A DNA stretch of 64,000 nt from Chryseobacterium phosphatilyticum (GCF_002899825.2 NZ_PPED02000003.1:762263-826262); one strand, 5' to 3'. Shown: positions 43,782 through 53,553, counted from the first letter of the stretch. Numbers and translations are program-made. Notes: generated from the sequence alone by a model not told the origin.

Positions 43782-44171
43782 ATGGAAAAAAGAACCATCA
43801 ATCCATGGACATGGCAAAATGAACGCAGCTATTCTCAGGCAGTTGAGGTAAAAAATGTAACAAGCACTCTTTATTGCTCAGGACAAGCAGCAATAGATCC
43901 TGATGGAACATCCAGTGATAAAGATATGAAGTCCCAGTTGCTACAGGCTATTGCTAATCTTGAAGAACTCATAACTACTGCAGGTTATGAATGCAAAGGA
44001 ATGGTAAGGCTCAATATTTATACAACCTCCACTCAGGAGCTTTGGCCTCATTTCCCGATTCTTCAGGAATGGATAGAAAAACATCAGATAGAACAAGCGG
44101 TAACCATGTTGGAAGTAACCGGACTATTTGAAACCCTGACAGTAGAATTGGAAGCAACTGTGGTCAAATAG
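43782..44171 (+). CDS. RidA (YjgF/YER057c/UK114) family protein
   Basis: A 129-residue single-domain RidA-like protein: NERSYSQAVEVKN, TLYCSGQAAIDPDGT, then MKSQLLQAIANLEELITTAGY and MVRLNIYTT. The canonical imine-hydrolysing arginine late in RidA (in R-rich VExxxxA context) is not clear here: the tail reads FETLTVELEATVVK, so enzymatic activity is uncertain. Proteins of the family hydrolyse reactive enamines/imines or bind small ligands. The frame begins at a TTG at 43773, and the ATG at 43782 is preferred. Two CRP-type sites precede it. Confidence 0.85.
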   Translation: MEKRTINPWTWQNERSYSQAVEVKNVTSTLYCSGQAAIDPDGTSSDKDMKSQLLQAIANLEELITTAGYECKGMVRLNIYTTSTQELWPHFPILQEWIEKHQIEQAVTMLEVTGLFETLTVELEATVVK

Positions 44172-44180
44172 TCACTGAAA

Positions 44181-44224
44181 AAAAAACAAATAACCTCCGG
44201 ATTTCTGGAGGTTATTTGTTTTTT
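44181..44224 (+). terminator. Terminator after the RidA gene
   Basis: An 18-bp perfect stem (AAAAAACAAATAACCTCC with GGAGGTTATTTGTTTTTT) and an 8-base loop, 9 bases after the stop. Confidence 0.92.
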
Positions 44225-44450
44225 TAATAGATATAATAAGTAATCTTTACACTTTATTTAATTTTTTATATATGTGTTATTGTTATTAAAAAATAATTAT
44301 TAATGACTATATTTTATCTATATTTAATTATTTTTTTTGTTTTCACTTTTGTTTTGATTATAATTTTATTATTAATTTGCTATTTGTTGTGTATTAATAA
44401 TAATTAATTTTTATTTCATGTAAAATATTTCTTTTATTAGTGAAAAATAC

Positions 44451-44458
44451 TATATTTG
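44451..44458 (+). promoter_or_regulatory. -7 box of the secreted protein gene
   Basis: TATATTTG matches TAnnTTTG, with a leader of about 85 bases. Confidence 0.5.
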
Positions 44459-44463
44459 TTTCA

Positions 44464-44517
44464 ATGTAAAGTGAAATTTTAATGTAAAATGAAAAGTTCC
44501 CTTCATCCACTTTACAT
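44464..44517. repeat. Direct and inverted repeats in the leader
   Basis: ATGTAAAGTG (44464) is repeated directly as ATGTAAAATG (44482) and inverted as CACTTTACAT (44508-44517). The outer pair can form a 10-bp hairpin in the mRNA leader, or the copies may be protein sites just after the promoter. Confidence 0.4.
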
Positions 44518-44550
44518 GTTTCAGAATTCTAACCAGAAAAATAATTTATT

Positions 44551-45363
44551 ATGAAACGAACCCTTATTTATTTTTTGTTCCTTTTATCAGGTAATTGTTT
44601 TCTTTCTAATGCCCAAGTTGGTATTCAAACTTCTAACCCGCAAGGTGTTTTTAATATTGATGCAGCCAAAGATAATCCTGCTACAGGAGCTCCCTCAGTT
44701 GCGCAACAAGCAAATGATGTAGCCGTTACTGCTAATGGAAATATGGGAATTGGTATTACAGCACCTACCAATAAATTGCATGTCAATGCTACCGATCCCT
44801 TACGGTTGCAGGGAGTGGGTGCAGGAAACACAACCACAGATCCCCTTTTAGTGCTTGATGGTAGCGGAGTGGTAAAAAGTATTGGTACATTGGGTGCTCT
44901 TTCCATTCCAAATCCGGCGGTTTTCAGATTAGAAACGGCACAGGCTAATTTCCTTCAGGCACAAGGAGCTGGTGGATCGCAGGTGGTGCCCATGTCAATG
45001 ATAAAAAACTCAATCCCGGGGATGACTTATAATGCAGGGACAAGCACTATTACTTTCCCGGCAGGGACTTATCAGATAACTTTTGTTTATGAAGCATCAC
45101 ACAACGCAACAGGGTGTACCATCAGTTCATACTTTGTTGATTTTCCCCTCAATGCTACGACTTCAAGAATTCATAATACAGGAGCACATTCAGAAGGAGC
45201 GCTTTCTAATCATGGGGGAACGATCACCTATGCGACAACCCTTCCTGCCAACAGAAACTGGACAATCTCCCTTGGAAGAGGGCAATCCGGAAACTGTTCA
45301 GGAGCAGGAATGAGCCTGGCAGCAACTTCCACACAGGTACTTGTCTTCAGAATTGGAGATTAA
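44551..45363 (+). CDS. Secreted fibre/C1q-like protein
   Basis: A 270-residue secreted protein with signal peptide (about 1-21). The mature N-terminus VGIQTSNPQGVFNID and the repeat-like NGNMGIGITAPTNKLHVNA are the pattern of bacterial tail-fibre-like proteins that are widespread in flavobacteria. The C-terminal 130 residues form a beta-rich domain with GMTYNAGTSTITFPAGTY and TYATTLPANRNWTISLGRG, similar to C1q/TNF-like jelly-rolls. Function is unknown; surface display or secretion is inferred. It is monocistronic, with its own AT-rich promoter region and terminator. Confidence 0.75.
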   Translation: MKRTLIYFLFLLSGNCFLSNAQVGIQTSNPQGVFNIDAAKDNPATGAPSVAQQANDVAVTANGNMGIGITAPTNKLHVNATDPLRLQGVGAGNTTTDPLLVLDGSGVVKSIGTLGALSIPNPAVFRLETAQANFLQAQGAGGSQVVPMSMIKNSIPGMTYNAGTSTITFPAGTYQITFVYEASHNATGCTISSYFVDFPLNATTSRIHNTGAHSEGALSNHGGTITYATTLPANRNWTISLGRGQSGNCSGAGMSLAATSTQVLVFRIGD

Positions 45364-45429
45364 TTTCATAAAGTACTCACATCAGGCATTACTACATCTC
45401 AACGAGAAATTCTAACAACACAAATATTT

Positions 45430-45459
45430 GTAAAACACCGGCAGCAGTTGGTGTTTTAC
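45430..45459 (+). terminator. Terminator of the secreted protein gene
   Basis: Stem GTAAAACACC / GGTGTTTTAC with a 10-base loop, 66 bases after the stop. It lies inside the longest possible frame of the next gene and argues for a downstream start there. Confidence 0.75.
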
Positions 45460-45561
45460 TTTATATCAATGGTTACGATTGGATTATTCTTAGGACAAGT
45501 CTTTTTTAGAATTCATGCTTTTCTTACATTTATTGTAGCTAATTTGTATAAGTTCTCAACA

Positions 45562-46350
45562 ATGAATATTCAACTTTTTTCAAAAAACGCTCTGGTAGGA
45601 GGTGCTACACAGGGAATAGGAGCAGGGATTGCCATAGAACTGGCAAAATGTGGAGCGAATGTAACGGTGATGTCCCGAAGTGAAGCAAAACTTCAAAACT
45701 TTACGGATTCATTGCCCATTGTACATCCGGATCAGAAACATGAATATCTGGTAGCAGATTTTTCAGATTTTGAAAGCTATAAAACACTGATAACCGAATA
45801 TTTCAACAGCCATACTATTGATATCCTGGTAAATAATACCAATGGTCCGGAACCGGGGCTTGCCATGGAAAAGAATGTCGATGACTATCAGAAAGCATTT
45901 GATCTCCTTTTTAAAACGGTTTGCGAAACAACATTACGGGCTTTGCCTCATATGATTAAACAAAATAATGGAAGGATCATTAATGTTTCTTCTTTATCTG
46001 TGAAAGAACCTATCAATAATCTGGCATTATCAAACTCAGTTCGTTCAGCAGTAATGGCGTGGGCAAAGACATTATCTAATGAAGTTGCACAATACAATGT
46101 CACAGTAAATAATGTCTTAACCGGATATTTTGATACAGAACGAATTAAAAACCTGATCAGCCATGAAGCGCAACAAACCCATAGATCGGCAGATGAAATT
46201 AAAAAAGCAAGAGAAAATAAAATTCCTATGAAACGACTGGGAAGACCCGAAGAATATGGCCATCTGGTTGCTTTTCTGGCATCAGACTATTCTTCTTATC
46301 TTACCGGAGCCAATATTCCGCTGGATGGAGGGTTGAATAATACATATTAA
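45562..46350 (+). CDS. SDR-fold oxidoreductase with atypical catalytic residues
   Basis: A 262-residue short-chain dehydrogenase-like protein. The dinucleotide motif is GGATQGIGAGIA instead of TGxxxGIG, the NNAG block reads VNNTNGPEPG, and the catalytic Ser is in INVSSLSVKEP. The place of YxxxK reads LALSNSVRSAVMAWAKTL, so neither Tyr nor the spaced Lys is present in standard form. This is the pattern of the BKR_like_SDR_like subgroup, known to deviate from the NAD motif and tetrad. Ordinary reductase activity is doubtful. The frame opens at a TTG at 45448, inside the previous terminator; the ATG at 45562 gives the normal SDR start. Confidence 0.88.
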   Translation: MNIQLFSKNALVGGATQGIGAGIAIELAKCGANVTVMSRSEAKLQNFTDSLPIVHPDQKHEYLVADFSDFESYKTLITEYFNSHTIDILVNNTNGPEPGLAMEKNVDDYQKAFDLLFKTVCETTLRALPHMIKQNNGRIINVSSLSVKEPINNLALSNSVRSAVMAWAKTLSNEVAQYNVTVNNVLTGYFDTERIKNLISHEAQQTHRSADEIKKARENKIPMKRLGRPEEYGHLVAFLASDYSSYLTGANIPLDGGLNNTY

Positions 46351-46494
46351 ATAAAAAAGTTTATTTAATTTAAAATTAGTCTAATCTATACTTAAAGTTT
46401 TTTTATTTGAAGTTTGAAAATTAAAATATTCCAGTTCCTCATGTAATATAATTTCTTCACCAATTGTCTTATTGATATTATTGGAAAATATTAT

Positions 46495-49400
46495 ATGAAA
46501 AACTGGTCTTTTGAAAAATGGAACACCGTTGTTGGATGGTTCCTTTTCGTTATTGCTTTAATTACTTATCTCTCTACCATAGAGCATTCATTGAGCTTTT
46601 GGGATTGTGGGGAATATATTTCTTCAGCAGTAAAGCTTGAGGTAACCCATGCTCCGGGTGCCGCTTTGTTTCAGATTATGGGAGCGGTAGCCAGCATTTT
46701 CGCATTGGGAAATGAGCAGAATTATTCAATTGTAATCAACGCGATGTCTGCATTATTCAGTGCTTTTACTATTCTGTTGCTGTTCTGGACGATTACCCAT
46801 TTTATAAGAAGACTTTTACATAAAGATTTTAACGAAATTACGAAGCATCAGCAAATTTCAATTTTATTTTCCGGGGTCATTGGAGCCTTATGTTTTACCT
46901 TTTCGGATACATTTTGGTTTTCGGCTGTTGAAGGAGAAGTATATTCTATGGGCTCTATGTTTATTGCATTACTGGTCTGGCTCATTACCAAATGGGAAAA
47001 TGAATATCAGGCACCAGACCATGAAAGATGGATTATTTTAATTTTCTTTATTATCGGCCTTTCCGTAGGAGTACACATGATGTGTATGCTGGCAATTCCA
47101 GCGGTATGTCTGGTCTATTATACCCGGAATTATCAATTTTCCTGGAAATCGTTTATCCTGGCCAATCTGATCACACTTGCTGTACTGGCATTCGTATTTA
47201 AAATGATCTTCCCATTCATCATGACGGTGTTTGGTCAACTGGAAATTTTCTTTGTGAACGGACTGGGACTTCCTTTTCATTCGGGAACGATTGTGGCTTT
47301 TGTACTGATGGCAGTTATTTCTTTCCTTTTGATCAAATATGCAAGAAAGGCTAAAAAAAATATTTACCAAACCATTGTTTTATCTGTCGTATATATGATT
47401 ATTGGATTTTCATGCTGGTTAGTGATTCCGATTAGGGCAAATGCCAATCCTCCGATGAATCTTAATGATCCTGATACGGCAATAGGGATGAGAGATTATT
47501 ACAACAGAGTTCAATATGGAGACTGGCCGACGATTTACGGACAAAATTATACCGCTTTTCTGGATGCCAGAGGAATTGAAAAAAATGAAGATGGAAGCTA
47601 TAAAACAGAGAAAACAGATGATATTTACGAAAAAGATGAAAAGACAGGGACGTACAGAAAGACCGGCGATCGTTTCAATTATGTATTTAATAAATCTCAG
47701 ATCAGCTTTATGCCCAGAATGTTCAATGAAGATAAGGATGTTATGGGGAACTATGTGGCTCTGTACGGAGCACCGGATTTCACTTTTAATAGTGATAATG
47801 AAGAGGTTGCTGATAATCCGCAGGCTCAGCAGATTTTTAATGAGTTAAGAGCAAAGTATGAAGATGATTCCATTACAGCAGCAGATTATCTCAAAGTAAA
47901 ACCTTATGATCTGATCACTGTAAAGCGACCTTCTTTCGCTCAAAATATGGATTATTTTATCTCCTTTCAGAACGGATACTACTTTGTAAGATATCTGATG
48001 TGGAATTTTGTCGGAAGGCAAAATGACCTTCAGGGACATTTGGAAAATACTCAGGGGAATTGGATCTCCGGATTTTCGTTTATCGATAATGCACTCTGGG
48101 GAAATCAGGATACAATGCCGTCTAAATTCAAAAATGAAAGTACGGTGAAATTTTTCTTTTTGCCATTAATTTTAGGTTTGATCGGCTTCTTTTTTCAACT
48201 GAACAGAGATTTTGGAAGATTTTACGCCATTCTTTCATTATTTATTCTGACCAGTTTCGGAATTGTTTTCTATACAGGCGTAAAACCTTTTGAAGTGAGA
48301 GAAAGAGATTATGCAATGGTGGGCTCATTCTATGCATTTGCAATTTGGATAGGGTTGGGAGCCGGAAGTATTTTATGGTTTCTTCAGTCTAAAATAAAAT
48401 CGGGCCCGGCACAGATCATTTTCGGACTTGTATTATTGGGCATTCCTTTTATGATGGGTTTCCAAAACTATACTTCACACGATAGAAGCCGGAAAACGGC
48501 GGCCCGTGATTACGCATATTCATTTTTGCGATCCCTGCCAAAAGATGATATTATTTTTATCTATGGTGATAATGATACTTTCCCCGTATGGGCGATTCAG
48601 GAAACAGAAGAGTTTCGCAGTGATGTGAAAACGGTCAATTTTACCTTGCTGGCTATGCCTTGGAGTATTGATCAGGTAAAAAGACGAACCTATAATGCGA
48701 AAGGGATTCCGGGACAGCTGACTCATGAAGACTACAGAGATGGAGTTAATGATCAGGTATACTTAATGAAAAAAGAAGATTGGGAAGGTCTTTTTGCCAT
48801 GCTAAAGGACCAGGGAGCACCGGAAACAGCTTTTCAGGATTTCCGAAAATTTCTTACGCAGGATTCATTACCGTTAAAAGAGGCGATGGACTTTATTAAA
48901 TTGAAATCTCCTGAAAAAGATGAGCTTCTGAAGATGTATTTCGGAGAAGAAAAATATGAGCGGTTCAATATCCTTCCGGTTCACAAATTTATCCTTCCTG
49001 TCGATAAAGAAAATGCCATACAATCTGGAATCATCAATCCTTCAGATCGTTCAAATGCTGTCAATGAAATTACAATTACATATCAGAAAAATACCTTATT
49101 CAAAAATAACCTGATGATGATGGATTTATTGGCCCATTTTGATTGGAAGAGACCCATTAGTTTTTCATCCGGTGGAATGTATGAAAGTGAAAATATTTTT
49201 TATCTTGATGAATACCTGCAGTTTGATGGTTTCAGCTACAGACTTGTTCCTATTCATACTCCTCAGGCATCGGACGGTGATAAGGGAAGGGTAGATGCCA
49301 GCTCTCTTTACCAGGTGGTAAAAAATTTCAGATGGGGAAATTTTAAAGATTTGGATATTTATTATGATGAAACAGCAACTTCTAATATTATAAGTTACAG

Positions 49401-49980
49401 AACATCAGTGAGCAGAGCTGTTTTGGCATTGGTAGCAAACGGACAAAAAACGAAAGCGGTTGAACTGCTGGATCTTGCGGCTCAAGAAATTCCTGCTGAA
49501 AAGTATAATGACCCACGTTCTCTAAGTGCTCTCGTTTCAGGATATATTGTGACCGGACAGGAGCAAAAAGGGCTTGAGTTGGCCAATCTCCTTAAAAAAG
49601 AGATTTTTAATGAATATGATTACTATATGGGGCTTTCACCTCAATTTCAAGGCGCTGCCCGTAAACAAATAAGAACTAAACCCATGGAATATGCTCTTGT
49701 TGTTTCTGCAGTTACAGATGCGTATAAGATTTTAGGAGAGAAAGATAAAGCATTTGCCTATCTGGTGAAGTCGATGGACCCTATTGATAAGAAATTCAAT
49801 GTTTTTGTGCAGCAACTGCAGCAAATGGGAAAAGAAAAAGCCATGAAAGAATCCGAAAATGTACAGAAAATAACCCCGTTTTATCAGTATTTATTTGATA
49901 TTATGGAGCCTTTTGATTCGACTTATTCAAAGAAGAAAGAAACGGAAATTACTACAGCAATTATAAAAGCAACCCAGTAA
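46495..49980 (+). CDS. DUF2723 multi-pass membrane protein, PMT-like glycosyltransferase candidate
   Basis: A 1161-residue protein. The N-terminal half holds about a dozen membrane helices beginning VVGWFLFVIALITYLSTIE, followed by the DUF2723 signature LSFWDCGEYISSAVKLEVTHAPGA, whose early acidic residues resemble the D/E pair of GT-C fold protein O-mannosyltransferases. The C-terminal half is soluble, contains IYGDNDTFPVWAIQE and ends in TPR-like helices. Members occur throughout Bacteroidota and are suspected glycosyltransferases for protein O-glycosylation. The donor and target are not shown here. It stands alone. Confidence 0.88.
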   Translation: MKNWSFEKWNTVVGWFLFVIALITYLSTIEHSLSFWDCGEYISSAVKLEVTHAPGAALFQIMGAVASIFALGNEQNYSIVINAMSALFSAFTILLLFWTITHFIRRLLHKDFNEITKHQQISILFSGVIGALCFTFSDTFWFSAVEGEVYSMGSMFIALLVWLITKWENEYQAPDHERWIILIFFIIGLSVGVHMMCMLAIPAVCLVYYTRNYQFSWKSFILANLITLAVLAFVFKMIFPFIMTVFGQLEIFFVNGLGLPFHSGTIVAFVLMAVISFLLIKYARKAKKNIYQTIVLSVVYMIIGFSCWLVIPIRANANPPMNLNDPDTAIGMRDYYNRVQYGDWPTIYGQNYTAFLDARGIEKNEDGSYKTEKTDDIYEKDEKTGTYRKTGDRFNYVFNKSQISFMPRMFNEDKDVMGNYVALYGAPDFTFNSDNEEVADNPQAQQIFNELRAKYEDDSITAADYLKVKPYDLITVKRPSFAQNMDYFISFQNGYYFVRYLMWNFVGRQNDLQGHLENTQGNWISGFSFIDNALWGNQDTMPSKFKNESTVKFFFLPLILGLIGFFFQLNRDFGRFYAILSLFILTSFGIVFYTGVKPFEVRERDYAMVGSFYAFAIWIGLGAGSILWFLQSKIKSGPAQIIFGLVLLGIPFMMGFQNYTSHDRSRKTAARDYAYSFLRSLPKDDIIFIYGDNDTFPVWAIQETEEFRSDVKTVNFTLLAMPWSIDQVKRRTYNAKGIPGQLTHEDYRDGVNDQVYLMKKEDWEGLFAMLKDQGAPETAFQDFRKFLTQDSLPLKEAMDFIKLKSPEKDELLKMYFGEEKYERFNILPVHKFILPVDKENAIQSGIINPSDRSNAVNEITITYQKNTLFKNNLMMMDLLAHFDWKRPISFSSGGMYESENIFYLDEYLQFDGFSYRLVPIHTPQASDGDKGRVDASSLYQVVKNFRWGNFKDLDIYYDETATSNIISYRTSVSRAVLALVANGQKTKAVELLDLAAQEIPAEKYNDPRSLSALVSGYIVTGQEQKGLELANLLKKEIFNEYDYYMGLSPQFQGAARKQIRTKPMEYALVVSAVTDAYKILGEKDKAFAYLVKSMDPIDKKFNVFVQQLQQMGKEKAMKESENVQKITPFYQYLFDIMEPFDSTYSKKKETEITTAIIKATQ

Positions 49981-49999
49981 TCTGATTTGTTTTTATTTA

Positions 50000-50037
50000 A
50001 AAAAAGTCTTCAAATACTCGTATTTGAAGACTTTTTT
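50000..50037. terminator. Bidirectional terminator
   Basis: A 17-bp stem (AAAAAAGTCTTCAAATA with TATTTGAAGACTTTTTT) and loop CTCG, between the DUF2723 gene (+) and the hemerythrin gene (-). Confidence 0.92.
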
Positions 50038-50048
50038 ATCAATGAAAA

Positions 50049-50501
50049 TTACTTCCAGAATTCATCAGCATAATCATCATGTTCTTCGATGTGGCTATAA
50101 ATCAGTTTTTTTCCGATTTTATCTAAAGTGTCGCTGTTTAGTTTTTCTTCCAGATGAGGAAACCAATGGCGCTCTTCAAAACGAATATGCTGTTCGAGAA
50201 GATCAGCAAAATCTGAAAACAGATTGATACTTTCGGAATTTTCAATTTCAGAAGCGAACATTCTTAATTGATGGTGTTCTGAACATATTCGGGAAGTATA
50301 TTCATCTTCAAGATAGGGAATTAAAATTTGCTCTTCTTCCCTGAAATGTTCTTTCAGGTGGTTTTCCCAAAAATAAACAATATATTTTTTGATTCTTTCA
50401 GTTTCAACTTCTTTTTTTAGCCCCTGTCGGATTTTCCAGCTGCAAAGCAATCCGAAATGATGATCTCGTGAAAGGAGAACTATATTTGGGTTACGTTTCA
50501 T
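50049..50501 (-). CDS. Hemerythrin-domain protein
   Basis: A 150-residue four-helix hemerythrin-like protein. The di-iron ligands are visible as RDHHFG, ENHLKEHFREEE, SEHHQLR and LLEQHIRFEERHWFPHLEE. Small cytosolic hemerythrins bind O2 or NO or store iron. It is the last gene of the nitric-oxide stress cluster, 70 bases after the NO reductase, and probably helps handle NO or iron there. Confidence 0.88.
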   Translation of the reverse strand: MKRNPNIVLLSRDHHFGLLCSWKIRQGLKKEVETERIKKYIVYFWENHLKEHFREEEQILIPYLEDEYTSRICSEHHQLRMFASEIENSESINLFSDFADLLEQHIRFEERHWFPHLEEKLNSDTLDKIGKKLIYSHIEEHDDYADEFWK

Positions 50502-50571
50502 ATTTTTTCTGATTTAAAAAGGAGTAAGGCTCATGGTAAATTACTAGACCTATGATTTTTAAAGCCTTATA

Positions 50572-52821
50572 TTAACGTTTTTCTTTCAATGACCAGCCAA
50601 ATTTTAATCCAATGATAAAAATAACTAGCAGCAATTCTCCTGCAGCGAGTAGAATATCTCCAGGGACCCGCATCCATCTGAGAAAATGCATAATGTCTGT
50701 TTGCATAAATTCTGCAGAACGGGCATACCAGTATCCTTCTTTAATAGAGGCCACAGACTGCATAATTCCTATGGGCAAAAGACTGATGGTCACCATCACT
50801 AATAATCCGATATTAATCATCCAGAAGGCCCATCCGATTAATTTATCATTCCATTGACGGTCAGGATACAGTCCCCTTAAGACAAACATCATCAAACCAA
50901 TCCCTAAAATTCCATATACTCCGAATAGGGCTGCATGCCCGTGCACGGCAGTTGTATTTAATCCCTGAATATAGTACAGTGCAATAGGAGGGTTGATGGC
51001 AAATCCAAAAATACCGGCACCCAGAAAGTTCCAGAAACACATAGCAATGAAACAATAGATTGGCCATTTATAAGCCTGAATCCACCTGGTAGATTTACTG
51101 AGCTGATAGTTCTGGTACGCTTCATATCCGATCAGAACAAGAGGAACAATTTCCAATGCACTGAAAGTAGCTCCCAAAGCGAGTACTGCTGTAGGAGTCG
51201 CACTGAAGTATAAATGATGGAATGTTCCTAAAATCCCTCCACCCAAAAATATAATGGTTGAAAAAAGTACGGCGTTGGTAGCCGATTTTAACCTTAATAA
51301 TCCTAATCTGGTAAACAGAAAAGCGGCGACTACGGTAGCAAAAACTTCAAAGAAGCCTTCTACCCAAAGATGAACGACCCACCATCGCCAATATTCTGCA
51401 ATTGCCATATGCGTTTGTCTACCATACATCAAACCTGCTCCATAAAACATAGCAATAGCTACTGAAGAAAGTGTAAATAAAAGCAATAAGTGACGGTCTC
51501 CATCTTTACGTCGTAAGGCAGGAAGAAGGGCTCTTACCATTAAAATCAACCAAAGAATAAGTCCAACAAGCAATAAGATCTGCCATACTCTCCCCAGTTC
51601 CACATATTCATATCCCTGATGCCCCCACAGGAAATTGTCTACCAGTCCCAGCTTTTGCATAACACCCAGCCACTGACCGGTTAAGGATCCCAGTACAACG
51701 ATCAATAAGGCTCCAAACAAAACATTCACACCCAGCTTCTGATATTTTGGTTCGTAGCCGGAAACTGCAGGAGCGATATAAAGTCCTGTGGCCAACCATG
51801 AAGTAGCAATCCAGAATATGGCCAGCTGCACATGCCAGCTTCTGGAAACCGATTGTGGAAGAAATTCATCCAAAGGAATACCATAAAATCCGCTTCCTTC
51901 CACTCCATAATGCGCTGTGACGACTCCAGCCATCATCTGAACCAGAATAAGTAATGCTACAACCCAGATATATTTCAACGTTGCTTTCATGGAGGGAGTA
52001 GGTTTCATATCTCGCAGTGGATCTTCAAGAGGAAGTTCTTCGCTGACTTCTTCTTCCTTATTCCTTGCATGATAAAATACCAGGAGACCTACACAAGCCA
52101 GTAACAAGAGGATACTAAATCCAGACCACAAATGCAATGATGGCGGCGGGACGTTGCCTACAGATTCATCATGTGGCCAGTTGTTGGTATAGGTAACATC
52201 ATCTCCCGGTCGCTCTGTGACACATACCCAGGTACTCCAGGCAAAAAAAGCATTCATCTGAGCCATTCTCACTGTATCTTTAATAGTGTTTTTGGGAATT
52301 GCATATTGATCCCTGAGTTGAGCCATAGAAGGATCATTCATAAACAGTTTTGAATAATACTCAGACAATTGCCTCTGTACTTCAGCTCGTTCAGGGGAGA
52401 AGACAATTTCATTCTTGCTTTCACTAAAGGTATTGGTGCGAAGTTCTTTTTTGAGAAGTACCTGATATTTTGCTTGCTCCTCATCAGGAAGTTCTTTGAA
52501 GATCTTTCCATCCTTTTTAGCTAATTCGTCAAGCAAAAGAACAGATTCCCGATGGAGGTAATCAGCGGTCCAGTCAGGGGCAATATAAGCACCGTGACCC
52601 CAGATGCTTCCTACGGTTTGCCCACCGATAGACTGCCATACGTTTTGCCCGTCTTTGATATCCTGCTCTGTAGCAAGGACTTTACCATCAGAGGTTATTA
52701 TTTTCTCAGGAATAGGAGGGATCTTCCTGTAAATTTCAGTTCCATAAAATATAAGAACGGCAAATGAGGCAATCATTACTGCTGCAAGCCATCGCCAAAG
52801 TTTTTTAGGTGTCATTCTCAT
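50572..52821 (-). CDS. norZ: Quinol-dependent nitric oxide reductase (qNOR)
   Basis: A 749-residue inner-membrane enzyme that reduces 2 NO to N2O with electrons from quinol. The N-terminal helix and a periplasmic domain (DGQNVWQSIGGQTVGSIWGHG) replace NorC without a CxxCH haem site; the catalytic NorB part follows with SRSWHVQLAIFWIAT, HLWVEGFFEVFAT (non-haem iron histidines and the glutamates), GTFHHLYF and AVHGHAALFGVYG. The length and fusion are those of NorZ/qNOR. It starts 6 bases after the RIC gene, so the two are co-transcribed in an NO-detoxification operon. Confidence 0.95.
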   Translation of the reverse strand: MRMTPKKLWRWLAAVMIASFAVLIFYGTEIYRKIPPIPEKIITSDGKVLATEQDIKDGQNVWQSIGGQTVGSIWGHGAYIAPDWTADYLHRESVLLLDELAKKDGKIFKELPDEEQAKYQVLLKKELRTNTFSESKNEIVFSPERAEVQRQLSEYYSKLFMNDPSMAQLRDQYAIPKNTIKDTVRMAQMNAFFAWSTWVCVTERPGDDVTYTNNWPHDESVGNVPPPSLHLWSGFSILLLLACVGLLVFYHARNKEEEVSEELPLEDPLRDMKPTPSMKATLKYIWVVALLILVQMMAGVVTAHYGVEGSGFYGIPLDEFLPQSVSRSWHVQLAIFWIATSWLATGLYIAPAVSGYEPKYQKLGVNVLFGALLIVVLGSLTGQWLGVMQKLGLVDNFLWGHQGYEYVELGRVWQILLLVGLILWLILMVRALLPALRRKDGDRHLLLLFTLSSVAIAMFYGAGLMYGRQTHMAIAEYWRWWVVHLWVEGFFEVFATVVAAFLFTRLGLLRLKSATNAVLFSTIIFLGGGILGTFHHLYFSATPTAVLALGATFSALEIVPLVLIGYEAYQNYQLSKSTRWIQAYKWPIYCFIAMCFWNFLGAGIFGFAINPPIALYYIQGLNTTAVHGHAALFGVYGILGIGLMMFVLRGLYPDRQWNDKLIGWAFWMINIGLLVMVTISLLPIGIMQSVASIKEGYWYARSAEFMQTDIMHFLRWMRVPGDILLAAGELLLVIFIIGLKFGWSLKEKR

Positions 52822-52827
52822 CAGTTT

Positions 52828-53553
52828 TTAAGATTTAACGGCAAATTCTTTTTCCAGTCGGATCGCTTTCGGAAAAAGGATGTTATTTTCAAGGTGAATA
52901 TGTTTGTGAAGGTCATTTTCAAAATCCTGAAGCATGGCAAAAGCTACTTTGTAGGTGTTGCATGCATCTGCGGGAGGTAGGTATTCATTGGTAATCTCTG
53001 CCATTTTTCTGAAGCGGTCTCCTTCCACGGTATGTTCGTGTTCCATCATATGAACAGGGTTTTCCACAGTATTGAAAACCGGATAAGGAAGAGGCTGTCC
53101 GGATATTTTTGCGGTAACCATCTTTTTGACAAATGGAAACAGGATAAGCTCCTCTTTTTTCATATGAGCAGAAAGATCATGAGCCGATTGATTAAACAGG
53201 GTATTGATTTCAAATAATTCAGGATGTCTGCCTCCGTGAACTTTACATAATTTATCTAAAAAAACCTTAATAACAGGAGCTTTTTCTTCCACATAACGAT
53301 GGTGGGTTTTCTCGATATAATCCGTGAGCAGATCTAGCGGCCAGCTGTTGAAGTCTATGGAAGAACCTTCATTTTTTGGCAGTGCTTCCAGCTCTTCATA
53401 AATTTTTTCAGGGTCCAACTTTTTATTATTGCAGGCTTCTTCTATGGTTCTTCCGCCTTTACAGCAAAAATCAATACCGTGTCTTTTAAAAATTGCGGCA
53501 GTTCTGAAGTCTTCAGCGACCATATTTCCAATAAAATCTTTTTTTGTGTTCAT
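52828..53553 (-). CDS. ric: RIC di-iron Fe-S cluster repair protein (YtfE/ScdA)
   Basis: A 241-residue protein with the short ScdA N-terminal domain (FKRHGIDFCCKGGRTIEEAC, Cys30-Cys31) and a hemerythrin-like domain (THHRYVEEKAP, SAHDLSAHMKKEE, MMEHEHTVEGDRF, LHKHIHLENNILF). RIC repairs iron-sulfur clusters damaged by NO or peroxide. It lies between cytochrome c and qNOR, and the 45-base gap upstream holds copies of the candidate Rrf2 motif, so it may have an extra NO-controlled promoter. Confidence 0.95.
   Translation of the reverse strand: MNTKKDFIGNMVAEDFRTAAIFKRHGIDFCCKGGRTIEEACNNKKLDPEKIYEELEALPKNEGSSIDFNSWPLDLLTDYIEKTHHRYVEEKAPVIKVFLDKLCKVHGGRHPELFEINTLFNQSAHDLSAHMKKEELILFPFVKKMVTAKISGQPLPYPVFNTVENPVHMMEHEHTVEGDRFRKMAEITNEYLPPADACNTYKVAFAMLQDFENDLHKHIHLENNILFPKAIRLEKEFAVKS

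Larger units (their letters stand above)
44225..44550. other. Extremely AT-rich leader region
   Basis: About 230 bases of almost only A and T (44225-44455), without a gene, precede the promoter and leader of the secreted protein at 44551. The composition is well below that of other gaps in the window. Confidence 0.6.

Noticed and set aside
45448-45561. N-terminal membrane extension of the SDR protein
   Set aside because: It starts at a TTG inside the terminator hairpin at 45430-45459, and the SDR fold begins at the ATG at 45562.
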